A program made the translations under genes and the position numbers. From NCBI RefSeq assembly GCF_023008545.1, contig NZ_CP095397.1:2965199-3029198 (forward strand): DNA of 64,000 nt, written 5' to 3'. The notes under the pieces were generated by a model that saw nothing but the letters and a program-made list of their open reading frames with translations, did not search any database and was not told the DNA's origin. This document shows, piece after piece, positions 34,659-41,686 of this stretch; within the stretch, counting starts at the first letter, position 1; every line of letters begins with the position of its first letter. This stretch comes from Natribaculum luteum. GTDB taxonomy: Archaea > Halobacteriota > Halobacteria > Halobacteriales > Natrialbaceae.

Positions 34659-34717
34659 GCTCCGCAACCACTAAACGCCGGTCGCGCCAAAAATACGGTA
34701 ATGGACTGGACGGAAAA
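34659..34717 (+). repeat. Duplicated 5' leader and first codons of rfcL
   Basis: The 20 bases GCTCCGCAACCACTAAACGC at 34659-34678 recur exactly at 35478-35497 just before the real rfcL. After a variable stretch, ATGGACTGGACGGAAAAGT at 34701-34719 matches the first codons of rfcL (35520 onward; one codon shorter). The copy then diverges and stops after 19 codons. With the antitoxin tail before it, this is a copy of 'vapB end - rfcL start' without vapC. The rest of the gap to 34864 holds an AT-rich promoter-like stretch (TAAATTAGGGGAATGTTTTT at 34822-34841). Confidence 0.8.
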
Positions 34718-34864
34718 GTCAATAGAATATGATGTCGATTCGATGTACCGAGTGTGGTAATCGCTATTTGCGAACGAGTGGACGAGCTCGGTAGCTGCAC
34801 CCACTGATGGGTATCCCGATAAATTAGGGGAATGTTTTTATTTTCGCCCACCGAACATCAAGGT

Positions 34865-35095
34865 ATGTCAGACGTAGCGCTGGACGACCGTGGTCGTCTC
34901 ACGCTCCCAAAGGAGGTCCGAGAGCGATACGGGGACCGATATCACGTCGTGCAGCTTCCTGATGGGCTCAAATTGATTCCTGTCGCCGACGACCCGCTCG
35001 AGGCACTCAGGGACGAATTCGCGGACGTCGAGAAGTCGGCCGGCGAACTTTGTAAAGAAGCACGTGAAGCAGCGCTCGATGAGGCCGGACGATAG
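34865..35095 (+). CDS. AbrB/SpoVT-like antitoxin
   Basis: 76 aa, ATG 34865. The N-terminal half, MSDVALDDRGRLTLPKEVRE, is a swapped-hairpin AbrB domain; the C-terminal half, DPLEALRDEFADVEKSAGEL, is helical and would wrap the toxin. Its stop (TAG 35093-35095) is immediately followed by the ATG of the PIN gene. It should repress its own promoter (AT-rich at 34822-34845). Together with the next gene it forms a VapBC-type module. An orphan copy of its tail lies at 34556. Confidence 0.9.
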   Translation: MSDVALDDRGRLTLPKEVRERYGDRYHVVQLPDGLKLIPVADDPLEALRDEFADVEKSAGELCKEAREAALDEAGR

Positions 35096-35476
35096 ATGTA
35101 TGCGGAAACCGATTTCCTTCTCGCGCTGATTAAGGACGATGACTGGCTCGGCGACGCTGTCGAGTCGGTATACCGAGAGCACCGCGACGTGTTATGGACA
35201 TCGCAGTTTACGCTCATCGAACTCCTGATGGTCGCCTACCGCGAGGAACGTGATACCGAACGCGTCGTTTCGAACGCCGCCAACCTCGTTGAGGTACGTG
35301 GTGATGTGGAGACGGTCGTTACGGCGGCGACATATGTGGAAGACCACGGGTTCACACCGTTCGACGCACTTCACCTCGTTGAATCGAATGGAGAGACCAT
35401 CGTCTCAAGCGACGAGACGTACGAGGATGTCACATCCCGTCTGGACCTGAAGACGGTCGACGAGCACGAGGAGTGA
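35096..35476 (+). CDS. PIN domain toxin (VapC type)
   Basis: 126 aa. Acidic residues of the PIN active site: Asp in MYAETDFLLALIKDDDW, Glu in TSQFTLIELLMVAYREERDT, and the Asp pair in FTPFDALHLVESNGETIVSS, DETY. A metal-dependent RNase, neutralised by the antitoxin encoded directly upstream. It ends 43 bp before rfcL, so the module sits where the rfcL promoter would be. Codons are a little less GC-rich than in rfcL, consistent with transfer. Confidence 0.92.
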   Translation: MYAETDFLLALIKDDDWLGDAVESVYREHRDVLWTSQFTLIELLMVAYREERDTERVVSNAANLVEVRGDVETVVTAATYVEDHGFTPFDALHLVESNGETIVSSDETYEDVTSRLDLKTVDEHEE

Positions 35477-35519
35477 GGCTCCGCAACCACTAAACGCGGC
35501 TCATCCCTACCACGATGCA

Positions 35520-36995
35520 ATGACCGACTGGACGGAAAAGTACCGCCCGTCGACGCTGTCGGAGGTGCGGGGCAACAACAAGGCCCGCGACCAGTTGAAA
35601 GAGTGGGCCGAGACCTGGGACGACCACCGGAAGGCGGTCATCGTCCACGGCAGTCCGGGCGTCGGCAAGACCTCGGCCGCCCATGCGCTGGCCAACGACA
35701 TGGGCTGGCCGGTCATGGAACTCAACGCGAGCGACGATCGGAAGGCCGACGTCATCGAGCGGGTCGCCGGCGAGGCCTCGAAAAGCGGCACGCTCACCGG
35801 CGGCGAGGCCGGCCGCCGACTCGTGATCCTGGACGAGGCGGACAACTTCCACGGCTCTGCGGACTACGGCGGCTCCCGGGAGGTCACGAAGGTCGTCAAG
35901 AACGCGAGCCAGCCGATCGTCCTGGTCGCAAACGAGTTCTACGACATGAGCCAGTCGCTGCGAAACGCCTGCGAGACGATCGAGTTTCGCGACGTCTCCA
36001 AACGGTCGATCGTCCCCGTCCTGCGGGACATCTGCCGACGCGAGGGCATCGAGTACGACGAGGCAGCCCTCGAGAAGATCGCCGACTCCACCTCCGGCGA
36101 CCTCCGATCGGCGGTCAACGACCTCCAGGCGATCGCCGAGGAGGCAGAGACACTGACCGTCGACGACGTGGTCACGGGCGAGCGCGACCGCACGGAGGGC
36201 ATCTTCGACTTCCTCGACGCGCTCATCAAGGAGGAAGACGCCGAAGGGGCGTTGCGATCGTCCTACGACGTCGACGAGACGCCGGACGACCTGCTCAACT
36301 GGATCGAGGATAACGTCCCCAAAGACTACGAGGGGGCGGAACTGGCCGACGCCTACGGCTTCCTCTCGAACGCCGACCGCTGGCTGGGACGCGTCCGGGC
36401 GACGCAGGACTACTCGTTCTGGCGGTACGCGACCGACAACATGACCGCGGGCGTCGCCGCCTCCCGTCGCGAACCCAAAGGCGGCTGGACCCGTTACGGC
36501 CCGCCGAGTTACTGGTCGAAACTCGGCCGAACCCGCGGGACGCGCGACACCCGCGACTCGATCGCCGAACGGATCGCCGAACGCGAGGGAACGAGCGTCG
36601 CGACCGCGCGCCGCGAGATCGTCCCGTTCCTCTCGGAACTGACCCACCACTGCCGAAACCGGGACCTGACGATCCGGATGGCCGCCGCCTACGACTTCGA
36701 CGCGGACGACGTCTCGTTCGTCACTGGAAGCGGTACCGACACCAACAAAGTGCAGTCGATCGTCGAGGAAGCGGTGGAACGAAAGATAGAGGAGACGGTC
36801 GAACGGTCTGGAAACGCCTTCTTCGACAGTTCTGGGTCGGACGGCGACGACACAGCGGACGCCGACTCGAGCGACGAGGCGTCGGACAGTGCCGACCAGC
36901 AGACGCTCGACGCCTCGAGCGACGAACCGAACGACGACGATCGTGGCGAGGACGCGACCGACGACAACCAGTCGGGGCTTTCGGACTTTCTCTGA
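35520..36995 (+). CDS. rfcL: Replication factor C large subunit
   Basis: 491 aa clamp-loader AAA+ subunit that loads PCNA on DNA with RfcS. Starts MTDWTEKYRPSTLSEVRGNN. Walker A is VIVHGSPGVGKTSAAHALAN, Walker B RRLVILDEADNFHG, sensor VVKNASQPIVLVANEFYDMS. The lid and helical domains follow (STSGDLRSAVNDLQAIAEEA, NWIEDNVPKDYEGAELADAY). The C-terminal 80 residues are an acidic low-complexity tail ending QSGLSDFL, a PIP box for PCNA. The toxin-antitoxin genes sit immediately upstream. Confidence 0.97.
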   Translation: MTDWTEKYRPSTLSEVRGNNKARDQLKEWAETWDDHRKAVIVHGSPGVGKTSAAHALANDMGWPVMELNASDDRKADVIERVAGEASKSGTLTGGEAGRRLVILDEADNFHGSADYGGSREVTKVVKNASQPIVLVANEFYDMSQSLRNACETIEFRDVSKRSIVPVLRDICRREGIEYDEAALEKIADSTSGDLRSAVNDLQAIAEEAETLTVDDVVTGERDRTEGIFDFLDALIKEEDAEGALRSSYDVDETPDDLLNWIEDNVPKDYEGAELADAYGFLSNADRWLGRVRATQDYSFWRYATDNMTAGVAASRREPKGGWTRYGPPSYWSKLGRTRGTRDTRDSIAERIAEREGTSVATARREIVPFLSELTHHCRNRDLTIRMAAAYDFDADDVSFVTGSGTDTNKVQSIVEEAVERKIEETVERSGNAFFDSSGSDGDDTADADSSDEASDSADQQTLDASSDEPNDDDRGEDATDDNQSGLSDFL

Positions 36996-37107
36996 GCGAC
37001 CCTGGAGCCGTCGACGTGCTCGAGGGTCGCTCGACGACATGTCTAGATGTAGAACGATCGACACTATTACGATGACACGGGGTGACAGTACTCGATGGTG
37101 ACCAGTG

Positions 37108-37284
37108 ATGGTCGTGACCCACGAGTGCCCGCTGTGTAACGACACGTACGAAGGCGAATCACGTCTCCTCGTCCACCTCGAGGTCGAACATCGGAAGTCG
37201 GAACTCGCGACGTACGTCGTCGACCGTCACGAGCCGACGACCGATCCGGCGGCCGAACGCGAACGGTCCACGCCGACGGTGTGA
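37108..37284 (+). CDS. Small C2H2-like zinc-finger protein, 58 aa
   Basis: Frame ATG 37108 to TGA 37282-37284. It reads MVVTHECPLCNDTYEGESRL then LVHLEVEHRKSELATYVVDR and an acidic tail. The spacing Cys-x2-Cys-x12-His-x4-His is a classical zinc finger, a form common in small haloarchaeal proteins. Likely binds DNA, RNA or a protein; function unknown. It was found by direct reading. It converges with bioD, one base apart. Confidence 0.72.
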   Translation: MVVTHECPLCNDTYEGESRLLVHLEVEHRKSELATYVVDRHEPTTDPAAERERSTPTV

Positions 37285-37285
37285 G

Positions 37286-37969
37286 TTACTCTCGGCCAGT
37301 ACTGACCGGAACGACGGCCGGTGTGAGCGCCTTGCGAACGCCACTCGCGACGGCGTTCGGATCGGTCGTCGCGAGCGGCGGCACCGTCTCGACCGGGAGC
37401 CCGGTCATCCGCTCGAGTTCCGCCGGGTTCGTCCGTTCGGCGACGGTCTCGCCGGCGTACTCGTTGAGGACGATCGCGCGAACGTCGACGCCGCGACGCT
37501 GGAGTGCCTCGACCGAGAGCGCCGTGTGGTTGAGCGTGCCGAGTCCCGACCGGGCGACGAGCACCGCCTCGCACTCGAGGTCTGCGACGAGGTCGATCAC
37601 CTCGCGCTCGCCCGCAAGCGGGACGCGCAGACCGCCGATTCCCTCGACGATACCGACCTCGCATGTCTCGAGTTCGCGTTCGCAGTCGGCCAGCAACTCG
37701 TCGTAGGCGAGTGCCACACCCCCGCGTTCGGCGGCGACGCGGGGGGCGAGCGGTTCCTCGAGGTACTGGAGACACGTCGACGCGTCGGGGTCGCCACAGG
37801 CGGTCGCGACGACGTGGACGTCGTCGTCCGGCGGATGTCCCGTCTGGGCGGGTTTTATCGCTCGAGCGTCGACACCCTCCTCGCGAAGCCACGCCGTCAC
37901 CCCGGCAGTGACGACCGTCTTGCCGACGCCGGTGCCGGTGCCGACGACGGCGAGTGGACGCCCGTTCAC
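37286..37969 (-). CDS. bioD: Dethiobiotin synthetase
   Basis: 227 aa from a GTG at 37969 that overlaps the bioF stop (GTGA). N-terminal P-loop LAVVGTGTGVGKTVVTAGVT, then ARAIKPAQTGHPPDDDVHVV, GIVEGIGGLRVPLAGEREVI and LVARSGLGTLNHTALSVEAL. It carboxylates 7,8-diaminopelargonate with CO2 and ATP, the penultimate step of biotin synthesis. Last gene of the bioB-bioU-bioF-bioD series; the coupling to bioF is seen in the sequence. Confidence 0.95.
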   Translation of the reverse strand: MNGRPLAVVGTGTGVGKTVVTAGVTAWLREEGVDARAIKPAQTGHPPDDDVHVVATACGDPDASTCLQYLEEPLAPRVAAERGGVALAYDELLADCERELETCEVGIVEGIGGLRVPLAGEREVIDLVADLECEAVLVARSGLGTLNHTALSVEALQRRGVDVRAIVLNEYAGETVAERTNPAELERMTGLPVETVPPLATTDPNAVASGVRKALTPAVVPVSTGRE

Positions 37970-39174
37970 AGGATCCCGACCTCCTCGCCGGCAGCGCGGA
38001 ACGCCTCGAGACAGGCGACGACGTCGTCTTGGTCGTGGGTGGCCGTGGGCGCGACGCGGATTCGACTCGTCCCCTCGGGAACCGTCGGTGGACGGATCGC
38101 CGGCGTGAGAACGCCGCGATCGCGAATCCCGTCCGCGAGGTCGAGTGCGTCGCGGCGGTCGCCGACCAGGACGGGGAGGATCTGGGAGTCGCCGAGGACC
38201 GTATAGCCCATCGTCTCGAGGCCGTCCCGGAGATGGGCGACGTTCTCCCAGAGGCGTTCGCGAACGTCGCCGTGACGGGCGACGTGTAGCGCCTCGCTCG
38301 CGGCGGCGGCCGCGGTCGGCGCGAGACCGGTCGAAAAGACGAACGAGCGGGCGTCGTTGACCAGATACTCGATCAGGGCGTCGTCGCCGGCGACGTAGCC
38401 GCCCTGGCTCGCGAGCGCCTTCGAGAGGGTCCCGAGCTGGACGTCGACGCGATCTGCGAGCCCTTCGGCCTGGACGACGCCGCCGCCGTCGGCGTAGAGA
38501 CCGGTCGCGTGGGCCTCGTCGACCATCACCCACGCGCCGAACTCCTCGGCAGCGTCACAGATCGTTGCGAGCGGGGCGACGGTGCCGTCCATGCTGAACA
38601 CGGAGTCGGTGACGACGAGCCACGACTCGTCGTCGGCTCCGGGTCGATCGGCCTGCGCGGCGAGCCTCGAGCGGAGGTCCGACGCGTCGCAGTGGTCGTA
38701 GATTTCGACGTCGGCCCCGGAGAGCCGACAGCCGTCGACGATGCTCGCGTGGTTCAACTCGTCCGAGAAGACGACGTCCGGCTCGAGTGCGGTGATCGTC
38801 CCGACGTTCGCCGCGTACCCCGAGGAGAACGCGAGGGCGCGATCCGCCCCTTTGGTCTCCGCCAGCTGGCGCTCCAGGTCGTGGTGGACGATCGTATCGC
38901 CGGTGACGAGCCGGCTCGCGCCGGCACCGGTCCCGACGGTCGCGGCCGCCTGTCGAGCGGCGTTCTGTACCCGCTGATCGCCCGTCAACCCGAGGTAGTT
39001 GTTCGACGCGAAGACGAGCACCTCCTCGGCGTCGAGGACGGGGAGGCCGCCCTCCGGCGGCGGCGCGAAGTAGCCCCGCTCTGCGACGCGGTCGGCGGGC
39101 GCGAGCGTCCGCCTCAGGTCGGCTTCCTCGAGCGTGGCGACGCGTTCCTCGAGATCGAACCCACGGTCTTCCAT
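37966..39174 (-). CDS. bioF: 8-amino-7-oxononanoate synthase
   Basis: 402 aa PLP enzyme that condenses pimeloyl-thioester with alanine. Segments: VLVFASNNYLGLTGDQRVQN, GASRLVTGDTIVHHDLERQL, VVFSDELNHASIVDGCRLSG, VMVDEAHATGLYADGGGVVQ and the PLP lysine in QLGTLSKALASQGGYVAGDD. The N-terminus carries a 35-residue extension before the conserved core. It lies 84 bp downstream of bioU and overlaps bioD by 4 nt. Confidence 0.94.
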   Translation of the reverse strand: MEDRGFDLEERVATLEEADLRRTLAPADRVAERGYFAPPPEGGLPVLDAEEVLVFASNNYLGLTGDQRVQNAARQAAATVGTGAGASRLVTGDTIVHHDLERQLAETKGADRALAFSSGYAANVGTITALEPDVVFSDELNHASIVDGCRLSGADVEIYDHCDASDLRSRLAAQADRPGADDESWLVVTDSVFSMDGTVAPLATICDAAEEFGAWVMVDEAHATGLYADGGGVVQAEGLADRVDVQLGTLSKALASQGGYVAGDDALIEYLVNDARSFVFSTGLAPTAAAAASEALHVARHGDVRERLWENVAHLRDGLETMGYTVLGDSQILPVLVGDRRDALDLADGIRDRGVLTPAIRPPTVPEGTSRIRVAPTATHDQDDVVACLEAFRAAGEEVGIL

Positions 39175-39258
39175 CCGCTTCTTTCGTCACAGCCCCGTGA
39201 TTTGACTCTCACGATTCGTCTCGTTCCGGCTCCCACGAGTGTCAGGTGCGGCGACCGG

Positions 39259-40299
39259 TTAGAATCCCGGCATCAGCTCTGTGGGGCCCAGGACGCCGTA
39301 CTCTCCGGCCCGGTTCCGACGGACGGCGGCTTTCAGATAGCCGAGCGCCGGCCCGTTGACGTTTGCCTCCATGCTCGTCGCGTCGTCGAGTTCGAACGCG
39401 TTCGTTCCCGTCTCGCCGTCGAAGGTCGTCCCCGTCACCCGGACGGTCGTCGTCGTCGGCTTCTCGTCGCTGCGGACGTCCAGTATTCCGCCGACGGTGA
39501 CGTCCTCGGCGTCGCAGATGCCCGCACGCTCGAGCAGGACGTCGTCGGCGTGTTCCATGTCGTTGAACTCGATGACGCCGTCGTGTTCGTCGACGATCTC
39601 CTCGATCTCCTCGTCGCCCAGTTCGCGGGCGGTCTCGATGTCGTACTCCTCAAGGTGGGCGATGTCCTCGCGGACGGTGCCGCGGTTGTCCTCGTAACCC
39701 GACTTGAGACCGACGCCCCACCAGATGTCGACCGACTCGACCTCGACGAACGACTGGGCGGCGATCGCCGCTGCGCCGGTGAGAAAACCCGGCGTCGCGC
39801 CGGCCCCACAGACGAACGTGATACCCGACTCCTCGAACGCCGCCGTTCGCTCGTCGAGCATCCCGATCACGCGCGAACGCTTGAGAACGTCCACGAGGAC
39901 ACCCTCGTAGTCGGCGTCGACGAACCGATCCGCAACTCGAGGGATGAAGTCGTGTTCGTAGTTCGGCAGGGCGACGAGCACGGCGTCGATCTCCTCACTC
40001 ACGTCGATGACGTCGCCGATCGCGTCCTCCGTGGGACGGGCCTGCTCCGAGGCGACGACGCCTTTGTCCTCGCCGTGTTGTTTGACTGTGGCCGCGCCGC
40101 CATCGGCTGCGACCTCGTTGTCGATATTCCCTTCGGTGGCGTCGAGCAGTTCCTCGACGTCAAGTCCGTCGAAGTCGACCGCGACGCCGTGGCGGTCACA
40201 CGCCGCGACGGGGGTCAGGCCGTCTTTGTGCTGGCTGACCTCGAGCGTTCGTCGTCCGATACCGCCGGTTCCGAGTACTGCGAAGTTGACGTCGTCCAT
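39259..40299 (-). CDS. bioU: BioU-type (S)-8-amino-7-oxononanoate synthase / DAPA synthase
   Basis: 346 aa. N-terminal Rossmann motif NFAVLGTGGIGRRTLEVSQH, then LVALPNYEHDFIPRVADRFV, GVLVDVLKRSRVIGMLDERT, FVCGAGATPGFLTGAAAIAA, DNRGTVREDIAHLEEYDIET and EFNDMEHADDVLLERAGICD. These match proteins annotated 'saccharopine dehydrogenase-like' in cyanobacteria, among them BioU, a single-turnover enzyme that uses its own lysine amino group to convert KAPA to diaminopelargonate, replacing BioA. No bioA is present while bioB, bioF and bioD surround it, so BioU is the best reading. The lysine in DVLK (Lys140 by count) is the candidate donor. The call is from memory of the family plus context. Confidence 0.87.
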   Translation of the reverse strand: MDDVNFAVLGTGGIGRRTLEVSQHKDGLTPVAACDRHGVAVDFDGLDVEELLDATEGNIDNEVAADGGAATVKQHGEDKGVVASEQARPTEDAIGDVIDVSEEIDAVLVALPNYEHDFIPRVADRFVDADYEGVLVDVLKRSRVIGMLDERTAAFEESGITFVCGAGATPGFLTGAAAIAAQSFVEVESVDIWWGVGLKSGYEDNRGTVREDIAHLEEYDIETARELGDEEIEEIVDEHDGVIEFNDMEHADDVLLERAGICDAEDVTVGGILDVRSDEKPTTTTVRVTGTTFDGETGTNAFELDDATSMEANVNGPALGYLKAAVRRNRAGEYGVLGPTELMPGF

Positions 40300-40323
40300 G
40301 GCGTGTCGTGTCGTCTGCTGTCG

Positions 40324-40437
40324 TCATACTACTGGACAACAGTCAGTGAATACTCGATCGCGTCTCGCCGTCTGTCGCCGCTGGCGACAGCGTCTCGAGT
40401 GCGATCGATGTCTGAACCGTTTTGTCCAGCAGTATCA
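40324..40437. repeat. Palindromic MITE-like element, family 1, copy 3
   Basis: A 108-bp element (40327-40434) in the opposite orientation to copies 1 and 2, flanked by TCA at 40324-40326 and 40435-40437; the latter is the TGA stop codon of bioB on the minus strand. The ends are TACTACTGGACAACAGTC and its inverse CCAGCAGTA. It separates bioB from bioU inside the biotin cluster and could attenuate read-through. Confidence 0.87.
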
Positions 40438-41547
40438 GTCGTCGCTCGATTCTACGCTGGCGTTGCTCTCGACGGTGCCGACGGCGGGCTCGACCGGGTC
40501 GTCCCGACCGCGAGCTTTCACGGCCTCGGGATCGAAGTCGTTTACCGATCGGTTGGGCTCGAGCCCGGCGCGTTCGACGATCTCGATGTCCTCGCCGGGC
40601 GACTGCCCCTCCGTCGAGAGGTAGTCGCCGGTGAGGATGCCGTCCGCACCCGCCTCGAGCGGCAGATGCTGTTCGTCGGGGGCGAGGTTCGCCTCCCTGC
40701 CACCGGTGAGGCGCACTCGAGCCTCCGGGTGCAAGAGTCGGTAGACTGCGACCGTCTTGACGATCTCCTCGGTCGTGATCTCCGGCGTCTCGCCGCCGAG
40801 TTCGGTGCCGGCGATGGGGTTGAGGACGTTCACCGGCAGCGAGGAGATCCCGATCTCCTGTAAGGCGATGGCAGCGTCGACCCGATCGGTGGGCGTCTCG
40901 CCCATCCCGAGGATGACGCCCGCACAGAGGTCCATGCCGGCCTCCCTGGCCACCTCGAGGGTGGCGACGCGGTCTTCGAACTCGTGTGTGCCGACGACCT
41001 CGGGGAAGTAGTTCGGCGAGGTCTCGATGTTGTGATTGTAGTGCTGGATACCCTCGTCGGCCAGAATCGCGGCTTCCTCCTCGGTGAGGATGCCGAGCGA
41101 GGCGTCGATCTCGAGGTCACACTCCTCGCGAACCAGCCGGATGGCCTCGAGGACCTCCGCCCACTCCTCGGGGCGCTTCTCTTTCGAGACGCCCCGTTCC
41201 GCGACGACGATGCCGAATCGCTGGGCGCCGTCGTGTTCGGCGCGTTTCGCGGCCTCGAGGACTGCCTTCGGGCCGATGAAGTCGTACGTCTCGATGCCCG
41301 TATCGAAGTGGACCGACTGCGCACAGAAGCCGCAGTCTTCCGCGCAGTTGCCCGCCTTCGCGTTGACGATCGAGCAGGCGTCGACCGTGCCGTCGCCGAA
41401 ATGATCGCGAACGGCGGCTCCCGCCTCCGCGAGCGGTTCGACAGGCTGGGCGATCAGCGCCAACCCGTCAGTTCGATCGAGTTGCTCGCCGGCGAACACC
41501 CGCTCGAGTGCGTCGTCTACCGTCCGATTTCCCGTCTCGTAAACCAC
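40435..41547 (-). CDS. bioB: Biotin synthase
   Basis: 370 aa radical SAM enzyme that inserts sulfur into dethiobiotin. The 4Fe-4S motif CAEDCGFC follows VDACSIVNAKAGN, near residues 65-75. Further on: HYNHNIETSPNYFPEVVGTH, CAGVILGMGETPTDRVDAAI and SLPVNVLNPIAGTELGGETP. Start is a GTG at 41547; a TATA box about 25 bp upstream suggests a leaderless message. A BirA-like inverted repeat covers the start region. The stop TGA is the flank of repeat copy 3. Confidence 0.96.
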   Translation of the reverse strand: MVYETGNRTVDDALERVFAGEQLDRTDGLALIAQPVEPLAEAGAAVRDHFGDGTVDACSIVNAKAGNCAEDCGFCAQSVHFDTGIETYDFIGPKAVLEAAKRAEHDGAQRFGIVVAERGVSKEKRPEEWAEVLEAIRLVREECDLEIDASLGILTEEEAAILADEGIQHYNHNIETSPNYFPEVVGTHEFEDRVATLEVAREAGMDLCAGVILGMGETPTDRVDAAIALQEIGISSLPVNVLNPIAGTELGGETPEITTEEIVKTVAVYRLLHPEARVRLTGGREANLAPDEQHLPLEAGADGILTGDYLSTEGQSPGEDIEIVERAGLEPNRSVNDFDPEAVKARGRDDPVEPAVGTVESNASVESSDD

Positions 41548-41566
41548 GGCCTAGCGATTGGTTGAC
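41539..41566 (-). promoter_or_regulatory. Candidate BirA operator at the bioB start
   Basis: GTAAACC (41539-41545), 14 bp, GGTTGAC (41560-41566). The arms match as inverted repeats at six of seven bases and resemble the known BirA site TTGTAAACC-N14/15-GGTTTACAA, including the spacing. It lies between the TATA box and the second codon of bioB, where binding would block initiation. A BirA protein with a DNA-binding domain is not in this window. Confidence 0.55.
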
Positions 41567-41567
41567 G

Positions 41568-41577
41568 TAACTATAAT
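41568..41577 (-). promoter_or_regulatory. bioB TATA box
   Basis: ATTATAGTTA on the minus strand, centred about 25 bp upstream of the GTG start at 41547. The spacing predicts transcription starting at or within a base or two of the start codon, the common leaderless arrangement in haloarchaea. Confidence 0.5.
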
Positions 41578-41686
41578 CGTTGTGGTACGTCACAAATTTC
41601 GTCACGTTCGGGCCACAGCGACGGTCCGATAGCCGAACGTCGAGGTCGATGAGCCAGACGCCGGCTCGATCGTCAACCGATCGCAC

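Noticed and set aside
39259-40299. BioU candidate as type II glyceraldehyde-3-phosphate dehydrogenase
   Set aside because: There is a Rossmann start and a CGAGATPG motif, but no GAPDH active-site pattern, and the biotin context plus BioU-like motifs fit better.
38509-40863. 784-codon open frame opposite bioF, bioU and bioB
   Set aside because: Antisense shadow; it runs through three genes with intact catalytic motifs and across a repeat.
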